From the NCBI GenBank assembly GCA_001970955.1, contig MPUH01000101.1, forward strand, positions 1 through 64,000: 64,000 nt of DNA, in the 5' to 3' direction. A model generated the notes under the pieces. It was not told where the DNA came from. It made no database searches and was given only the letters and a program-made list of their open reading frames with translations. The translations under genes were made by a program, and so were the position numbers. This DNA is from Stentor coeruleus (taxonomy: Eukaryota; Ciliophora; Heterotrichea; Heterotrichida; Stentoridae). Within the stretch, counting starts at the first letter, position 1, and each line of letters opens with the position of its first letter. This document shows, piece after piece, positions 19,997-30,515 of this stretch.

Positions 19997-20647
19997 ATGA
20001 ACATATTAAAAGAAGAAGATTACTTAAACGAAATCAGTAGCATAATAGAATCCGACTACTTCCCCGATAAGAAAAAACTAAATCTTATGAGCACACTACT
20101 AGATGCAAAAGACTCAGGTAACACAACAATCCTTCAAGCAACTGAAGAAATCCTAGAATCTTTACCATCAGAAAGTTCAACAAAACTAGACCTTTTCCTA
20201 GCAAAAAACACAAGCGAAGACAACATTTCGTTTCAAAAAATCCAAGAACAAGCCTCAAAAAACTTTAATGAGAAGTTCTGGTGGATAACATCTACACCCA
20301 AAGGATTGGTAAGCCCTAAACAGGAATACACGTCGAAAAAAGATTCTTTCAATGCTCTGATGTTTATGAAAACTCCATTAGAAATAAATACCCAAGACTT
20401 TAAAAAGCCTAAAAAACAAATTATTAAAGCAAACACAAGACTGTCTGAAATTACGGCTAAAGAAAAAGGGTACTCAATGCCAGAACCGAGTGAAAAGGAA
20501 ATTTTAGCAAGGAAAATTATAGAGCAAAGCATAAGACAAAGCGAAAAATCATCGAGATTCTCAACACCGAAGACCCCGAGTAGTAGGGTTTCATCAATTT
20601 TTCCTATATACAACATAAACTTGCCGACGAAAAGGAATAGAAATTAG
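19997..20647 (+). CDS. ESS2: ESS2 (DGCR14/Es2) spliceosome-associated protein, short form
   Basis: A 216-aa protein, ATG at 19997, stop TAG. It opens with EDYLNEISSIIESDYFPD, matching the family opening (E.YIE.L..II.RDFFPD). It then has LDLFLAKNTSEDNISF, matching the signature FL..YTSEDNASF, and FNALMF followed by FKKPKKQIIKANTRL, matching NSLMYYP and FKKPRQVVHKNTRF of the human protein. ESS2 is a nuclear protein of late spliceosomes (C complex). The copy is under half the length of the roughly 476-aa human protein: the linkers between motifs and most of the C-terminal half are missing, but the order of motifs is preserved. This organism splices 15-nt introns, so a trimmed factor is of interest. 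No intron is seen in the gene. Confidence 0.9.
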   Translation: MNILKEEDYLNEISSIIESDYFPDKKKLNLMSTLLDAKDSGNTTILQATEEILESLPSESSTKLDLFLAKNTSEDNISFQKIQEQASKNFNEKFWWITSTPKGLVSPKQEYTSKKDSFNALMFMKTPLEINTQDFKKPKKQIIKANTRLSEITAKEKGYSMPEPSEKEILARKIIEQSIRQSEKSSRFSTPKTPSSRVSSIFPIYNINLPTKRNRN

Positions 20648-21105
20648 CTGACTAAATACTAAATTAGCTTTTTTTTAAAAGTTTGAATGCTTGAATTGAT
20701 TGATTTCTTGCTACTGTAATACCATTTTGATTTTATGAAGAGATTCTAAAGAGTTATCGATTATTTTAGTTTTATTTGATTTTTTTTTTCAAAAATCTGA
20801 AGGGATTTGTTGATTTTGAAGCTTTTTTGAAACTCAGATTGATAAAATTTTAATTTATTTATGATTGAAGGATTTATGGGCTTTGGATATATTGACGATT
20901 GTTTTGTCATGAAGTTTTTTTATGGGTTGAGCAATTCCAGGTGCTGTGAATAAAAAAAACTATTGGAGAAAATTGATATTAAATAATACTTACACACTTC
21001 TAAACATACAGCATACATTTATCATTCAAAAGCCTTTTAATAACCCAAAAATATATAATTTACTGCAAATTAAACTCTTTCATCTAAAAATCTATTATCT
21101 GAAGG
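20648..21105. other. intergenic between convergent genes
   Basis: G/T-rich to about 20940 (3' flank of ESS2), then C/A-rich (3' flank of the minus-strand gene). An open frame at 20946-21152 is a low-complexity shadow. No other content. Confidence 0.6.
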
Positions 21106-21918
21106 TTAAACCCAAGAATTTTCTGCCTGATTATTCTCCAAATGCACCTTAATAAATTCACTTTTTAACTGATCATAAAGTTCACCCCAAATTTCTAAGC
21201 ATCTTGCTAAATGCGTTTTAGTTTCACAACAGTTAAACCCAAATCTAGCACAAAGTTCATTGCAGTCCATCACAGCAAAAATAACATCAATATAAAGTTT
21301 AAAAGATTCTCTAATATATTGAGTGCTAAAATAAACTTTTACAGAATCATCATTCCAAGTCTTACAAGACAAATCATTAGAGCTTTCAAGCATTCTTCTA
21401 TTTTTGCCATCAGTTAAAGGTCCATTTTCTGTTTTTGATATTCTGATTATGTCAGTATCAGCTTTAACAACATGTGCTTTAAACATTTCCCATGAATCTT
21501 TTTGGTTTTTGTTGTTTTCATCAACTTTGTGGATAGTTTTTTTTGGGAATTGATTTGTTACTGCTTGTCTTATAGCCCTTTTATGCCCACGTATGAGTTT
21601 TGTGCGTATATATTCTCTCTTAGGTTGCCTCAATTCAGCTTTCTCATTTGGTTTGATTTTAGGTTTTGAGTAAGTTATAAAACTCTTCAATGCTTTTAGG
21701 TAATGCTTATGAGGCATGCCTTTCTTTAAGTTGGATTTGGACTGCATTGCTTGTTTTTGTCCTATGTGACCACCATTGCTAGATTCTAAGGAGAGATCTT
21801 TGGTATCATCTGTTTCGTTATAAAATAAGTTTTGTTTTTCAGGATATACTGGTTCTTCATAGTATAATAACATATCAACGTTCATGTATTCATCATCGTC
21901 GCAAGAGTTAAAATTCAT
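21106..21918 (-). CDS. unknown protein with a basic centre and Cys-containing C-terminus
   Basis: A 270-aa protein, ATG at 21918, stop TAA. I do not recognise the family. The first 60 residues are acidic and Tyr-rich. The middle (about 65-140) is strongly basic with Lys/Arg clusters (KREYIRTKLIRGHKRAIRQ), possibly a nuclear or nucleic-acid-binding segment. The last 80 residues are helical with several Cys (DCNELCARFGFNCCETKT) and end in an acidic amphipathic helix. No membrane segment or signal peptide. The 3' flank is C-rich on the plus strand, as for other minus genes. Confidence 0.7.
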   Translation of the reverse strand: MNFNSCDDDEYMNVDMLLYYEEPVYPEKQNLFYNETDDTKDLSLESSNGGHIGQKQAMQSKSNLKKGMPHKHYLKALKSFITYSKPKIKPNEKAELRQPKREYIRTKLIRGHKRAIRQAVTNQFPKKTIHKVDENNKNQKDSWEMFKAHVVKADTDIIRISKTENGPLTDGKNRRMLESSNDLSCKTWNDDSVKVYFSTQYIRESFKLYIDVIFAVMDCNELCARFGFNCCETKTHLARCLEIWGELYDQLKSEFIKVHLENNQAENSWV

Positions 21919-22994
21919 ACTATTTTTATAATCCTGCTATTGAAATTAAATGTAGACATTAAATTTTTTAAAGAAATCGATTTCTTGACGGTTTCTAGTA
22001 AACTAAATAATAAATATAATAAGTACGTGTTTAAATTAAAAAGTTTTTTAAAGCTATAGATTAATAACAACTGAATATAAAATTAAGATGAATGCTTAAA
22101 TTTTTTTTTATCCTAATTCAAAATGATTTTGATAGAAAAGTTTTCAAATATAAAAAACATAAGGTTTATTAATTTTATGAATTTTTAGCTTGCAGATAAA
22201 GAAATTACTAACTAGTAAAGATTTTTATATAATTTAATACTTTTAGATAGGGCACAAGAAAGATAAGGGGATTTGGCTTCATAATTCTTAAAAAAATATT
22301 TTTCTAAAGAGCTTACGAGCTAGATTAAATTTAAGCAGTTTTGATCATCATTTATGATTAAGAAAAAAAAGTTTTCCTTATAATTTAGAATAAAAATATT
22401 TTTTGCATTGACACAATCACAAGAGAAAAAAGCATGCTAAAATAATTATTTTTGTGGAAGCATGAAAGTAAAAGTAGTTTTAAAAATTAAAAATTAAAAA
22501 GCCTATAAGTATTTCAGTTTTTTCTTAGCCAAGTGTGTTAGAAAAATTCGCTCTTAGAGACGAAAAACTATAAAGTTAGATAAAATATTGCAATATATGA
22601 TTTATTATTAAGTTTATATAGTTTTTACTACATAATTCAGTTAAAAATCTAAACTTTATACTAAGATGCTAATAAGATATAATGTAATTTTATTCAAATG
22701 ATATAACCAAATAATTAATCACACAATCAAAAAAAATACTTAAAAATTTCCTTATGAACATATATCTTAAGCACACCCCAATCTTATCCTTTAACCTTTA
22801 TTATCATATTATAATACAAATTTATAATAAAATTTCTATTTCTTCATATCATAACTTTATTCACATCACTATCCTATCTCTATTTTTCTCATCATAATAC
22901 TATTTTTCTCTTCTTCTCTAAACCCTATAAATCTCAATCTTCCCAAAAACTATAACAAACACATCAAAGCTAAATTACTACAGATAATTAATTT
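21919..22994. other. intergenic between divergent genes
   Basis: About 1.1 kb of AT-rich DNA. The left part is T/A/G-rich; 22700-22994 is C-rich and G-poor with repeated short 'ctatttttctc' runs just before the start at 22995. No gene, repeat of note or RNA gene is seen. Confidence 0.55.
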
Positions 22995-23588
22995 ATGGAA
23001 TATATTTTTGAACATGAAAAGCTTAGAATCGACGAAATTATGCGACGTGTAAGTGTTAAGAATAACTTCACACCTTTAAAACCACTTCGAAGTTCAAATT
23101 TTAACTTACGCCGAAATAGTATCGACACACATACAAAAACTCATAAAGATTCATATACCATATCATTAACAAAACGATCAAGACTTCGTGTAGATACTCA
23201 ATCAATATCCCCAATGTTTCCAAATTTCCTTGATATCCCAGGTCATCGTTCACATAAAGAAACATTTTCTCATGAGTTATCTAAAAATAAGATTCTTCAT
23301 TCTACTATACCAGTATTTGAAAATTCTATCAAACCATTAAGTAAAGATAAAGAAGTCAGTAAAATTCTACCTGTTATAAGCAAACCTGTTGGAATGATGG
23401 AGAAAAAGGCTAAAGATATCAAAAACGATGTTTTGAGAAAAAATTCTCAGAGCCTTATTGCATATATTCCTACTGTTGCTTTTGTTAATGATAGGGAAGA
23501 AAGAAATGAAATGGGTGAGGGTTTAGGGGAAAATATACCGATGATGCCTTTGAAGAGCTTTTTACAAGCTACAAAGAAGCTGTTTTAG
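22995..23588 (+). CDS. unknown basic Ser/Thr-rich protein
   Basis: A 197-aa protein, ATG at 22995, stop TAG. No known domain. It is basic and largely disordered-looking, with many R/K, S and H residues, short RSSNFNLRRNS and TKRSRLRVD basic patches that could be kinase sites, and a more hydrophobic C-terminal end (MMPLKSFLQATKKLF). The flanks have the usual composition (C-rich before, G-rich after), which supports a real gene. Function unknown. Confidence 0.65.
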   Translation: MEYIFEHEKLRIDEIMRRVSVKNNFTPLKPLRSSNFNLRRNSIDTHTKTHKDSYTISLTKRSRLRVDTQSISPMFPNFLDIPGHRSHKETFSHELSKNKILHSTIPVFENSIKPLSKDKEVSKILPVISKPVGMMEKKAKDIKNDVLRKNSQSLIAYIPTVAFVNDREERNEMGEGLGENIPMMPLKSFLQATKKLF

Positions 23589-23834
23589 CCTTTGGAGTTT
23601 GAATAGGAGTTAAATTATGCTGAAATTATCATAAGTAAAAATGTTGGAAAGAGTGTTGAGATTAGAGATTTGTGTTTTTTTTAAGAGAATTTTGGATGAT
23701 AGTTTTTTTTTAGGTTGTGTTGTAATTATTAGTATGAAGAAAGGAGTTTATTATTTTGATTGATGTTGTTGAAAAATAAGATTTTAGATTTAAGTTTTGT
23801 GGGCTAGTTATTTATAAATTACTTCTAAGTTATA

Positions 23835-24292
23835 TTGAAACTTACAAAACAAGAAATTAACCAACTTATGACATATAAATTCTTCATATCGAAAATCTTA
23901 CAATTTTTTATCTTTTTTGTTGTTGAAGAATTTGCTAATATTTTCATTGCTTTAGTTTTTCATGATGAAACTTCACAATTATTAAATTTTTATAAAAACC
24001 ATCCCCACAAATCTAAAAATCCAATCATCCACGACTTACTCCACAAATAGAAATACTTCTTGAGAAAATCAAACCCTTAATCCGTGGAAGTTAATAAAGT
24101 TATGAATATTAGTGAAGATAAAGACATCATATACAAAGAACACAAAGTTATGGGCATTCTACTAAATTTCCTTCATGCATCACCTGATAAAATAAGAGAA
24201 TAGCATAAAAATATCAAATCTAACCCAAAATGCTATACAAAAAAATTAATAATTTCTCAGAAAAAACTAGAAATAGAAATTTAAGACTTCCA
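23835..24292 (+). pseudogene. possible decayed gene, family unknown
   Basis: Codon-like stretches occur in shifting frames: one of 70 residues (KFFISKILQFFIFFVVEEF...), then QIEILLEKIKPLIRG, then DKDIIYKEHKVMGILLNFLH and KLIISQKKLEIEI, separated by stops. No GT...AG segments of 15-16 nt would join them, so the gene looks dead, if it ever was one. The composition differs from the G-rich 3' flank on its left. No family is recognised. The rest of 23589-24739 is flank: G-rich on the left and C-rich on the right. Confidence 0.35.
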
Positions 24293-24585
24293 ACAAAATT
24301 CAAAACTCCCAAATAATCCAAGAGAAAGGTATCACAGTAATCTTCCTAATTATTAATTTTTTTAAACTAAATCTAAAAATCATAAATCATAAATCATATA
24401 AACTTTTTTTTATCTAAAAATCAATTGTTAAACATATGAATCCTACTGTACTTTTAATACAACCATAAACCATTCTTATAATTTAAAAATCCCTAAAACC
24501 ATACCTCAATCAGCATCCATATTCCCAACAAAACCCCAAATCCACACAACTAAAGCATTATCTTCCAATAAGCCACCAATCCAAT

Positions 24586-24660
24586 AAATCTTTCCCATAA
24601 AAAAAAATTTCCATCTTCTTCTTAAATCTTTCCCATAAAAAAAATTTCCATCTTCTTTAA
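24586..24660. repeat. 38-bp tandem duplication
   Basis: The unit aaatctttcccataaaa...tttccatcttctt at 24586-24623 recurs at 24624-24657 with a small length change in the A run. It is in the 3' flank of the minus-strand TPR gene and is non-coding. Confidence 0.8.
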
Positions 24661-24739
24661 CTCTACCTATAAATCCTGATGTCCATAATATTTCCATCTA
24701 TATCACTATCATTCTATGAAAAATTATTCATTATTTATC

Positions 24740-25996
24740 TTATGACGTCCCTCTCTTCTGGGGAAGATTTACAGGAGTTTCTTGTTCAGTACTTGCTGAA
24801 ACAAAATTACTCCCATTAAACATCTGATACACAGGTCTTGGGACTATAATTTCTTGACTAGCCCGTGTACTGCTGACCGGTTCAATATTTCTATGAAAAG
24901 GAAATTCAGTAATGTCAATATTAATAATCTCTAAAGGACCTAACTGTAATTGTTGACCTGATTGGCATTCTCTAAGCCGGTTTTTAGCCTGATCATGCCA
25001 TGAAAACATCTCAACAATTCGATTATACATAAAAACAGCTTCATTATTAAGCCCAGTTTTCTCATAAATTATGCCAATTGACATTAAAATATCATGCCTT
25101 TCTGGCAATATTGATGATGCACGCCACAAATAATGCAAAGCTGAAGTGAATTTATTCTGATTCTCTTCTAAAATCCCATAACAAGCTAGATAATAAGGTT
25201 CATTAGGATAAATGGCAAGTAAGTTCATAAGTATTTTCCCACAATCTGTATTTTTTTTATTCTTAAAATGGCATAAAGCTAGGATAAATTGGATATCATG
25301 ATAATCTTTTGATTCATTTTGAACCAATTTTGTTGCTTTGAATAAGAGAGTTTGGGCCTTTTCGAAACGAGCGCTTTTGATAAAAATCCAAGCTAGGCAG
25401 ACTATGTTTCTGGCGCTTTTGTTGAGTTTTACTGCTTCAACGTATAATTCTGATGCGGCTTTTTTGTTGTTTACAAGTTCAAAACAACTGCCAAGTTGGA
25501 TGAGAAGTTCGTTTAGATGGTTTGGGAGAAGGTCTTTGTAGTGACTGCTAGCTTTAAAGAAGGTAATAGCTTTATGAGCGTTGCCTAGCTTTTTGTATAT
25601 TATTGCAAGCTTGAGGTAGACAGAGGAAGCCATTTCGAAGTTGGGATTAAGGTTTAGAACGGTCTTGAAAGCAGATTCTGCATTGAGATAGTTTTGCTGC
25701 TTCATATACAGCTCTGCTAACCCATACCATGCTTCTTCAACAAGTTTTCCTGATCCTTCGGCAATGACTCTGCAGTAGCAAGAATAACTTAAATCATAAT
25801 TTTCAAGTAACAAATAACAATGACCAAGCTTAGTGAAAACAATTAAATTTGATTGATCTAACGAGTTAGCTTTAAGCAGACATTGACAAGCTTCCAAAAA
25901 TCTTCCTCCTGCGACTTCATCTTCTGAAAGTTCGAGGAGTTTAGAAATTTCTTGAATGAAAATTTGAAATTCTCGTGATTGTGGTGGCCTTTCCAT
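24740..25996 (-). CDS. TPR protein resembling Cyc8/Ssn6 corepressor
   Basis: A 418-aa protein, ATG at 25996, stop TAA, with about eight to nine tetratricopeptide repeats over residues 10-340. The third and fourth repeats (EEAWYGLAELYMKQQNYLNA, then NFEMASSVYLKLAIIYKKLG) follow the pattern of yeast Cyc8/Ssn6 and animal UTX, where WYGxGxLY, then AEExFxxVLxLxP, then YFRLGIIYK are diagnostic. In yeast Cyc8 binds the WD40 protein Tup1 to repress transcription. The C-terminal 80 residues are unstructured (P, S, T, N-rich). The family call is by repeat pattern only; another TPR scaffold is possible. No catalytic domain follows, unlike UTX. Confidence 0.7.
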   Translation of the reverse strand: MERPPQSREFQIFIQEISKLLELSEDEVAGGRFLEACQCLLKANSLDQSNLIVFTKLGHCYLLLENYDLSYSCYCRVIAEGSGKLVEEAWYGLAELYMKQQNYLNAESAFKTVLNLNPNFEMASSVYLKLAIIYKKLGNAHKAITFFKASSHYKDLLPNHLNELLIQLGSCFELVNNKKAASELYVEAVKLNKSARNIVCLAWIFIKSARFEKAQTLLFKATKLVQNESKDYHDIQFILALCHFKNKKNTDCGKILMNLLAIYPNEPYYLACYGILEENQNKFTSALHYLWRASSILPERHDILMSIGIIYEKTGLNNEAVFMYNRIVEMFSWHDQAKNRLRECQSGQQLQLGPLEIINIDITEFPFHRNIEPVSSTRASQEIIVPRPVYQMFNGSNFVSASTEQETPVNLPQKRGTS

Positions 25997-27883
25997 ATTT
26001 TTATATCAGAAATAAGTTGGGTAATTATAGTTTTTCATGATATATGATTATCCCCCAGCTAGTTTTAAGGGTTTTTTATCAGAAATTTTGGCGTGTTTTT
26101 ATAAATTAAAGTACTACCTTTGAAAAAGGCTTATGTTGTTTGTGGATACTGGAATTTATGCTTATTTTTATCAGAAATGTATTAAAAGGTATTAAATGGT
26201 ATATAGAGTTCTTGTTTGAAGGGAGGGAAAAAATAAGGCGGATTAAAAATTTTTAAGAAATTTTGAATAAACAATGGCTGAGACTTGGATTAATTGGCTG
26301 GATACAGTAAAATTTGGCAGGGTACCTCGAAAAAATTATCGTAAAATATTGTAGTTAATTTGGTTTTTAGCGTAGTGAATTTCATCAAAGCATCTTTTGG
26401 GGAATATTTGTTTATAAATATTGAATTTATAAATTTTATTTGAGGTTGCATTAAGAGATTTGTAGTAATGGCGATTTTTTGTTTTGGAAAGCTTGATAAG
26501 TTTATAGAATTTCATCAGTGAAAGATATCTTTTTTGTTTTTGTTTGAAATTTGTTGATTTTATTATGTGAGGATTGGGTAATGGAAGTGAGGGTTTAAAT
26601 ATAGGTAAGAAGGTTTGAATTTTTGTGTATTCCTCTAAATAAATTTAAAAAATTGTTGATAGGTATATAGAGTAAATATATAAATAGATATTAACACCAT
26701 TTCTAGGATTGATGAGAATTAGTGTAATATTTAATTATTTATCTAAATATTACACATATTATCTGTAAATTATATTTATCTAGTTTTATTATGATAAAAG
26801 TCGATTCTAGTTTCTCTGGATTTTCTAGATAGCTTCACTTAAAATTTATTTGAAATCAATTTAAAAATTTGTTTATCGTTATGCAAGTATATCATAGATG
26901 ATTCTTTTTAAAAAACATATTTTCCTAGGTTATTTTTGTAGATTCCTGTAGATTAATAAATTAAATTTTTTTTTTATGACGCCGAACATTCTACACATCG
27001 ATTATGAAATTACTCAAGTAGATTATATGATGTATAGAAATTATTAATATAAATATGATAATTCTGGCTTTCATACTTTGATAAAAGATTTAATATAAAT
27101 TCAGGTTTAAAAATTATTTTTATCTGAACCTGAAAAAAATCTATGCTTCAATCAGTAACTTGTAGTATATTCCAAAAGTAGAAAAGGTTTCATTAATTAT
27201 TATAAAAATAATTATCGATAGAAATCTGTATCTACTCATTTTACTAGATATCAAATTACTGCCCCACATTCTGTGTGTCTAATAATGCATAATAACTACA
27301 TGATTAATTTGTAAATCCTATATAAAATTCCTTCAGTCTTTTCAAATTAAACATAAAAAATAATTGCTGTTTTCGTTGATAATCTTGGCAAATTAACTTG
27401 ATTTTGTAATTAATTATTGATTTGAGGATTAAATTATTAAAAATCAGATTAGTCAAAATGATATTTAATAAACATAAAAAGTTGAGATATGATTTATTGT
27501 TATGAGTATAAACAATATATTGCACACTTTTAGATATTATTATAAGCTTGAATTTATTAAAAGTTTGGTTTTAAATGAGTTGATTTTATATGTCATTGTT
27601 AAGAAAAAAATAGTTTATCATATTTAAGCATATTTATCTATAGGATTTCTTAATGATTTCAATATATGTTTTAACTGGTTTATTTATAAAATTGACTGAA
27701 AATACAATATAGTTAGGCTCAAGTAATATAATAAGTTAGTATAATCAATTGTTTGTAATATTCGCTGGGTTGATTTGTAAAAATTATAATTTTTTGAGAC
27801 CCTAAATTGATTAAAAAATCTTATCCTAAACAAAAAAACCCGCCACCCTTTAAATTTAATCGAATTAATGTATAAACCTAAAA
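25997..27883. other. 1.9-kb intergenic region
   Basis: The left 650 nt are G-rich on the plus strand (5' flank of the minus-strand TPR gene). The rest is AT-rich until a short C-rich segment just before 27884. A 26-codon open frame at 26274-26354 is too short to call. The open frame at 27304-27525 on the minus strand is a low-complexity shadow. No RNA gene is seen. Confidence 0.5.
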
Positions 27884-28783
27884 ATGCAAGAGCTTAGACA
27901 AGAAGCCGATATTAGGAAAAAAGAAAAAAGCCTTGTTGGGACCTCCAGGGCAAAATCTTTAAATTATTCCAAAAACATCCCAGCATTCGATAGCAGTCAC
28001 ATTCCACAAAGAGCCGCAACAATAAAATCCGATATAAAACTATCAATACTCCCAGACATCCTAGGAACCAAAAAGCCTCAATGGAACCCAACAGTATTAC
28101 TTGACCGAACAAAAGAGTATCATCAACAAGTCTCAACAAACCAAACTCATTTCGAAATCCGTAAAGGTCTCCGTGATGAAGCCAACCCTCCAATGCGAGA
28201 TAATAAAATCTACGATGGTGTCGATACTAGAAATAGTTTTGCTGGATGGAATACAAGTGTCCAATTCAACCTCTTAGAACATAAAAAAACTCATATTCAA
28301 GTGTAATCTTTATACAGAAACAAAGAAGCACGGTATAAATCAGCATCACGTAATCGTGAAATTCTAAAAGATAAACCATATACAAAACCCTATGACCGGC
28401 AAATACAAATCCTAGATCAATCAAGGGATTTAAAAGTTCAAGAAAAAGAACTCAAAGCTGAAATAATGCAAAAAGTTGCACATGAAAACCCCGACATTTC
28501 TAAAGAAAAAGCTGTGGCTGTAGTCTATAAACTTGTCCAAGATAAAAAACTCAAAGATGGTCAAGAAGAGTTCTACGGAGTCAAAGAAGAAAGTTTCCAT
28601 CCTGACACTTCACTAACAATGAAAAAAGCAATTATTAAAAAATACAAGCACGATGGGGTGTTCCAATACAACGGGGCTTTACAAAAAGAAATCTGGTCTT
28701 GTTGTATGGGTGAAAGCAAAAATACTAAAGGTTGTATTGTTAGTTATAAAGACTTGGATAAGTGGCAAACAATTTCTTTTTAA
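27884..28783 (+). CDS. unknown protein with C-terminal WSCC motif (one 15-nt intron)
   Basis: A 294-aa protein made by removing the 15-nt intron at 28303-28317 (gtaatctttatacag). ATG at 27884, stop TAA. The N-terminal half is basic and disordered-looking. The middle is helical and charged. The C-terminal part has FQYNGALQKEIWSCCMGESK followed by KGC; this W-CC...GC pattern recalls small zinc-binding knuckles found near the ends of some protist ciliary proteins, but the assignment is weak. The stop codon lies 7 nt before the start of the DYRK kinase, the tightest same-strand spacing in the window. Confidence 0.75.
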
Positions 28784-28790
28784 TAACTTA

Positions 28791-30311
28791 ATGGAGATAG
28801 GGAAAAAACAACGACCTAAACATAATTCTGATTTACAGGTAAAGAAAAAAACTTATAATGCAAAGTTAAATGATTATATGCCATATGATAAACAAAAAGA
28901 AAAATCTTGTTTTAAAGAATTTTTATCTTTAAGTCTTAGTAATTCTTTGAAAAACCTTGTTACGACAAATAGTGTTAAGAATATTAAACCTAATAGTTTA
29001 TGTTCTCCTAAGATAGTTGCTGGATATATACCTCATGCTTCAAGTACTAAAAGATTGAATAGGAATTCTTATGGTAATTCGTTGCAAATTCCTGGATCAA
29101 TGAAGAATTTTCATAATAATGATGTGGAGATAGGGAGAAATGAACAGAAGATGTTGATGTCGTCAAGAATAGCTTTGACGTATTTTAAAGTGGAACTTAC
29201 AGGATATGAAAAGGCGGAAATTTTGGATTTCGCTGAAGTTTTTTACTTGGGAAAACTGAAAAACAAGATTAAACCGGATTTTGGGGGGATTAATTATGGG
29301 TTTGATGATGAGAGAGGTGATTATTTGCTTGTGGCTGGAGATCACATCGCTTATAGATATGAAATTATAAAAATGCTTGGGAAAGGGAATTTTGGCCAGG
29401 TTGTTTTATGTGAAGACCACAAAAAAAATGAAAAAGTAGCTTTAAAAGTTGTGAGGAATAAAAAAAGGTTCAGTCAGCAAGCAATGGTTGAAATAAAAAT
29501 CTTGCAGACTCTACGAGAAAATGATAATGAAGGGAAAAATCATGTTGTGAAAATTAAGAATTACTTTGTGTTTAGAAAGCATATATGTATGACTTTTGAA
29601 ATTTTGAGTATGAACCTTTATGAATTATTGCAACAGAATAATTTTGAAGGTTTTAGCATTAGTCTTATACATAAATTTGCTTTACAGTTACTTCAGTGTT
29701 TGAATTATGTTTTTAAGCTTAATATCGTTCATTGCGATTTGAAGCCTGAAAACATTATGCTTGTAAACTCGAAACGAGCTGAGATAAATGTTATTGATTT
29801 TGGGTCTTCTTGTTTTGAATCAGAAAAAATTTACACGTATATCCAAAGTCGTTTCTATCGTGCTCCTGAGATAATACTTGGTATTCCTTACACTCCAGCT
29901 ATAGATATGTGGAGCTTAGGGTGTATTATAGTTGAACTTTATACAGGATATCCACTTTTTATAGGTAATTCTGAACATGATCAATTATTGTTTATAATAG
30001 AACTTCTTGGACTTCCTCCAGAACATATACTAAAAATATCAACTCGAATAAAATTATTTTTCGAGAATAATGGGATGCTAAAGCATATACCCAACAAAGA
30101 AGGAACCAAAAAAATCCCAGGAAGCAAAAAAATCACTGATGTCATGTCAGGAGCATCTTCGTTACTTATTGATTTTGTGAATAGGTGTTTAGATTGGGAC
30201 CCTCAGACTCGAATGAAGCCTTCTGAAGGACTAAAACACCCTTGGATTGAAGAGGTCTGCAAACAAAGGCATTTAAAAAAAGCCGGAAAAAAAGGGAAGA
30301 AAATTCCTTAG
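28791..30311 (+). CDS. DYRK-family dual-specificity protein kinase
   Basis: A 506-aa protein if it starts at the ATG at 28791 (the frame is open further upstream to 28653, but that part overlaps the previous gene out of frame). The kinase domain begins near residue 190: DDERGDY (DYRK homology box), YEIIKMLGKGNFGQV (glycine loop), VALKVV (Lys), HCDLKPEN with catalytic Asp about residue 316, VIDFGSS, and YTYIQSRFYRAPE, the YxYIQSR activation loop in which DYRKs autophosphorylate the second Tyr. The DH box plus 'GDHIAYRYEI' points to class II (DYRK2/4). The N-terminal 180 residues are basic and Ser-rich. Stop TAG. All catalytic residues are present. Confidence 0.9.
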   Translation: MEIGKKQRPKHNSDLQVKKKTYNAKLNDYMPYDKQKEKSCFKEFLSLSLSNSLKNLVTTNSVKNIKPNSLCSPKIVAGYIPHASSTKRLNRNSYGNSLQIPGSMKNFHNNDVEIGRNEQKMLMSSRIALTYFKVELTGYEKAEILDFAEVFYLGKLKNKIKPDFGGINYGFDDERGDYLLVAGDHIAYRYEIIKMLGKGNFGQVVLCEDHKKNEKVALKVVRNKKRFSQQAMVEIKILQTLRENDNEGKNHVVKIKNYFVFRKHICMTFEILSMNLYELLQQNNFEGFSISLIHKFALQLLQCLNYVFKLNIVHCDLKPENIMLVNSKRAEINVIDFGSSCFESEKIYTYIQSRFYRAPEIILGIPYTPAIDMWSLGCIIVELYTGYPLFIGNSEHDQLLFIIELLGLPPEHILKISTRIKLFFENNGMLKHIPNKEGTKKIPGSKKITDVMSGASSLLIDFVNRCLDWDPQTRMKPSEGLKHPWIEEVCKQRHLKKAGKKGKKIP

Positions 30312-30515
30312 AATAAATTTTATGTTATAAGTAGAATATACTCAAACTTTTATTAAAAAAAAACCATAAAGTTTTTGAATCATCTTATTTTTACATCAAA
30401 AAAAATCATCATAATTTTTATATTATTCTATCATCATCAGTAAAAGATTATTCAGTTTAATCAAATTCTTATAATCAAAATTTCTAATGAATTTTATAAA
30501 TAATTTTTTATAAAC

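Noticed and set aside
26274-26354. 26-codon open frame MAETWINWLDTVKFG...
   Set aside because: Too short, the possible intron inside it is 14 nt, and no clear C-rich flank precedes it.
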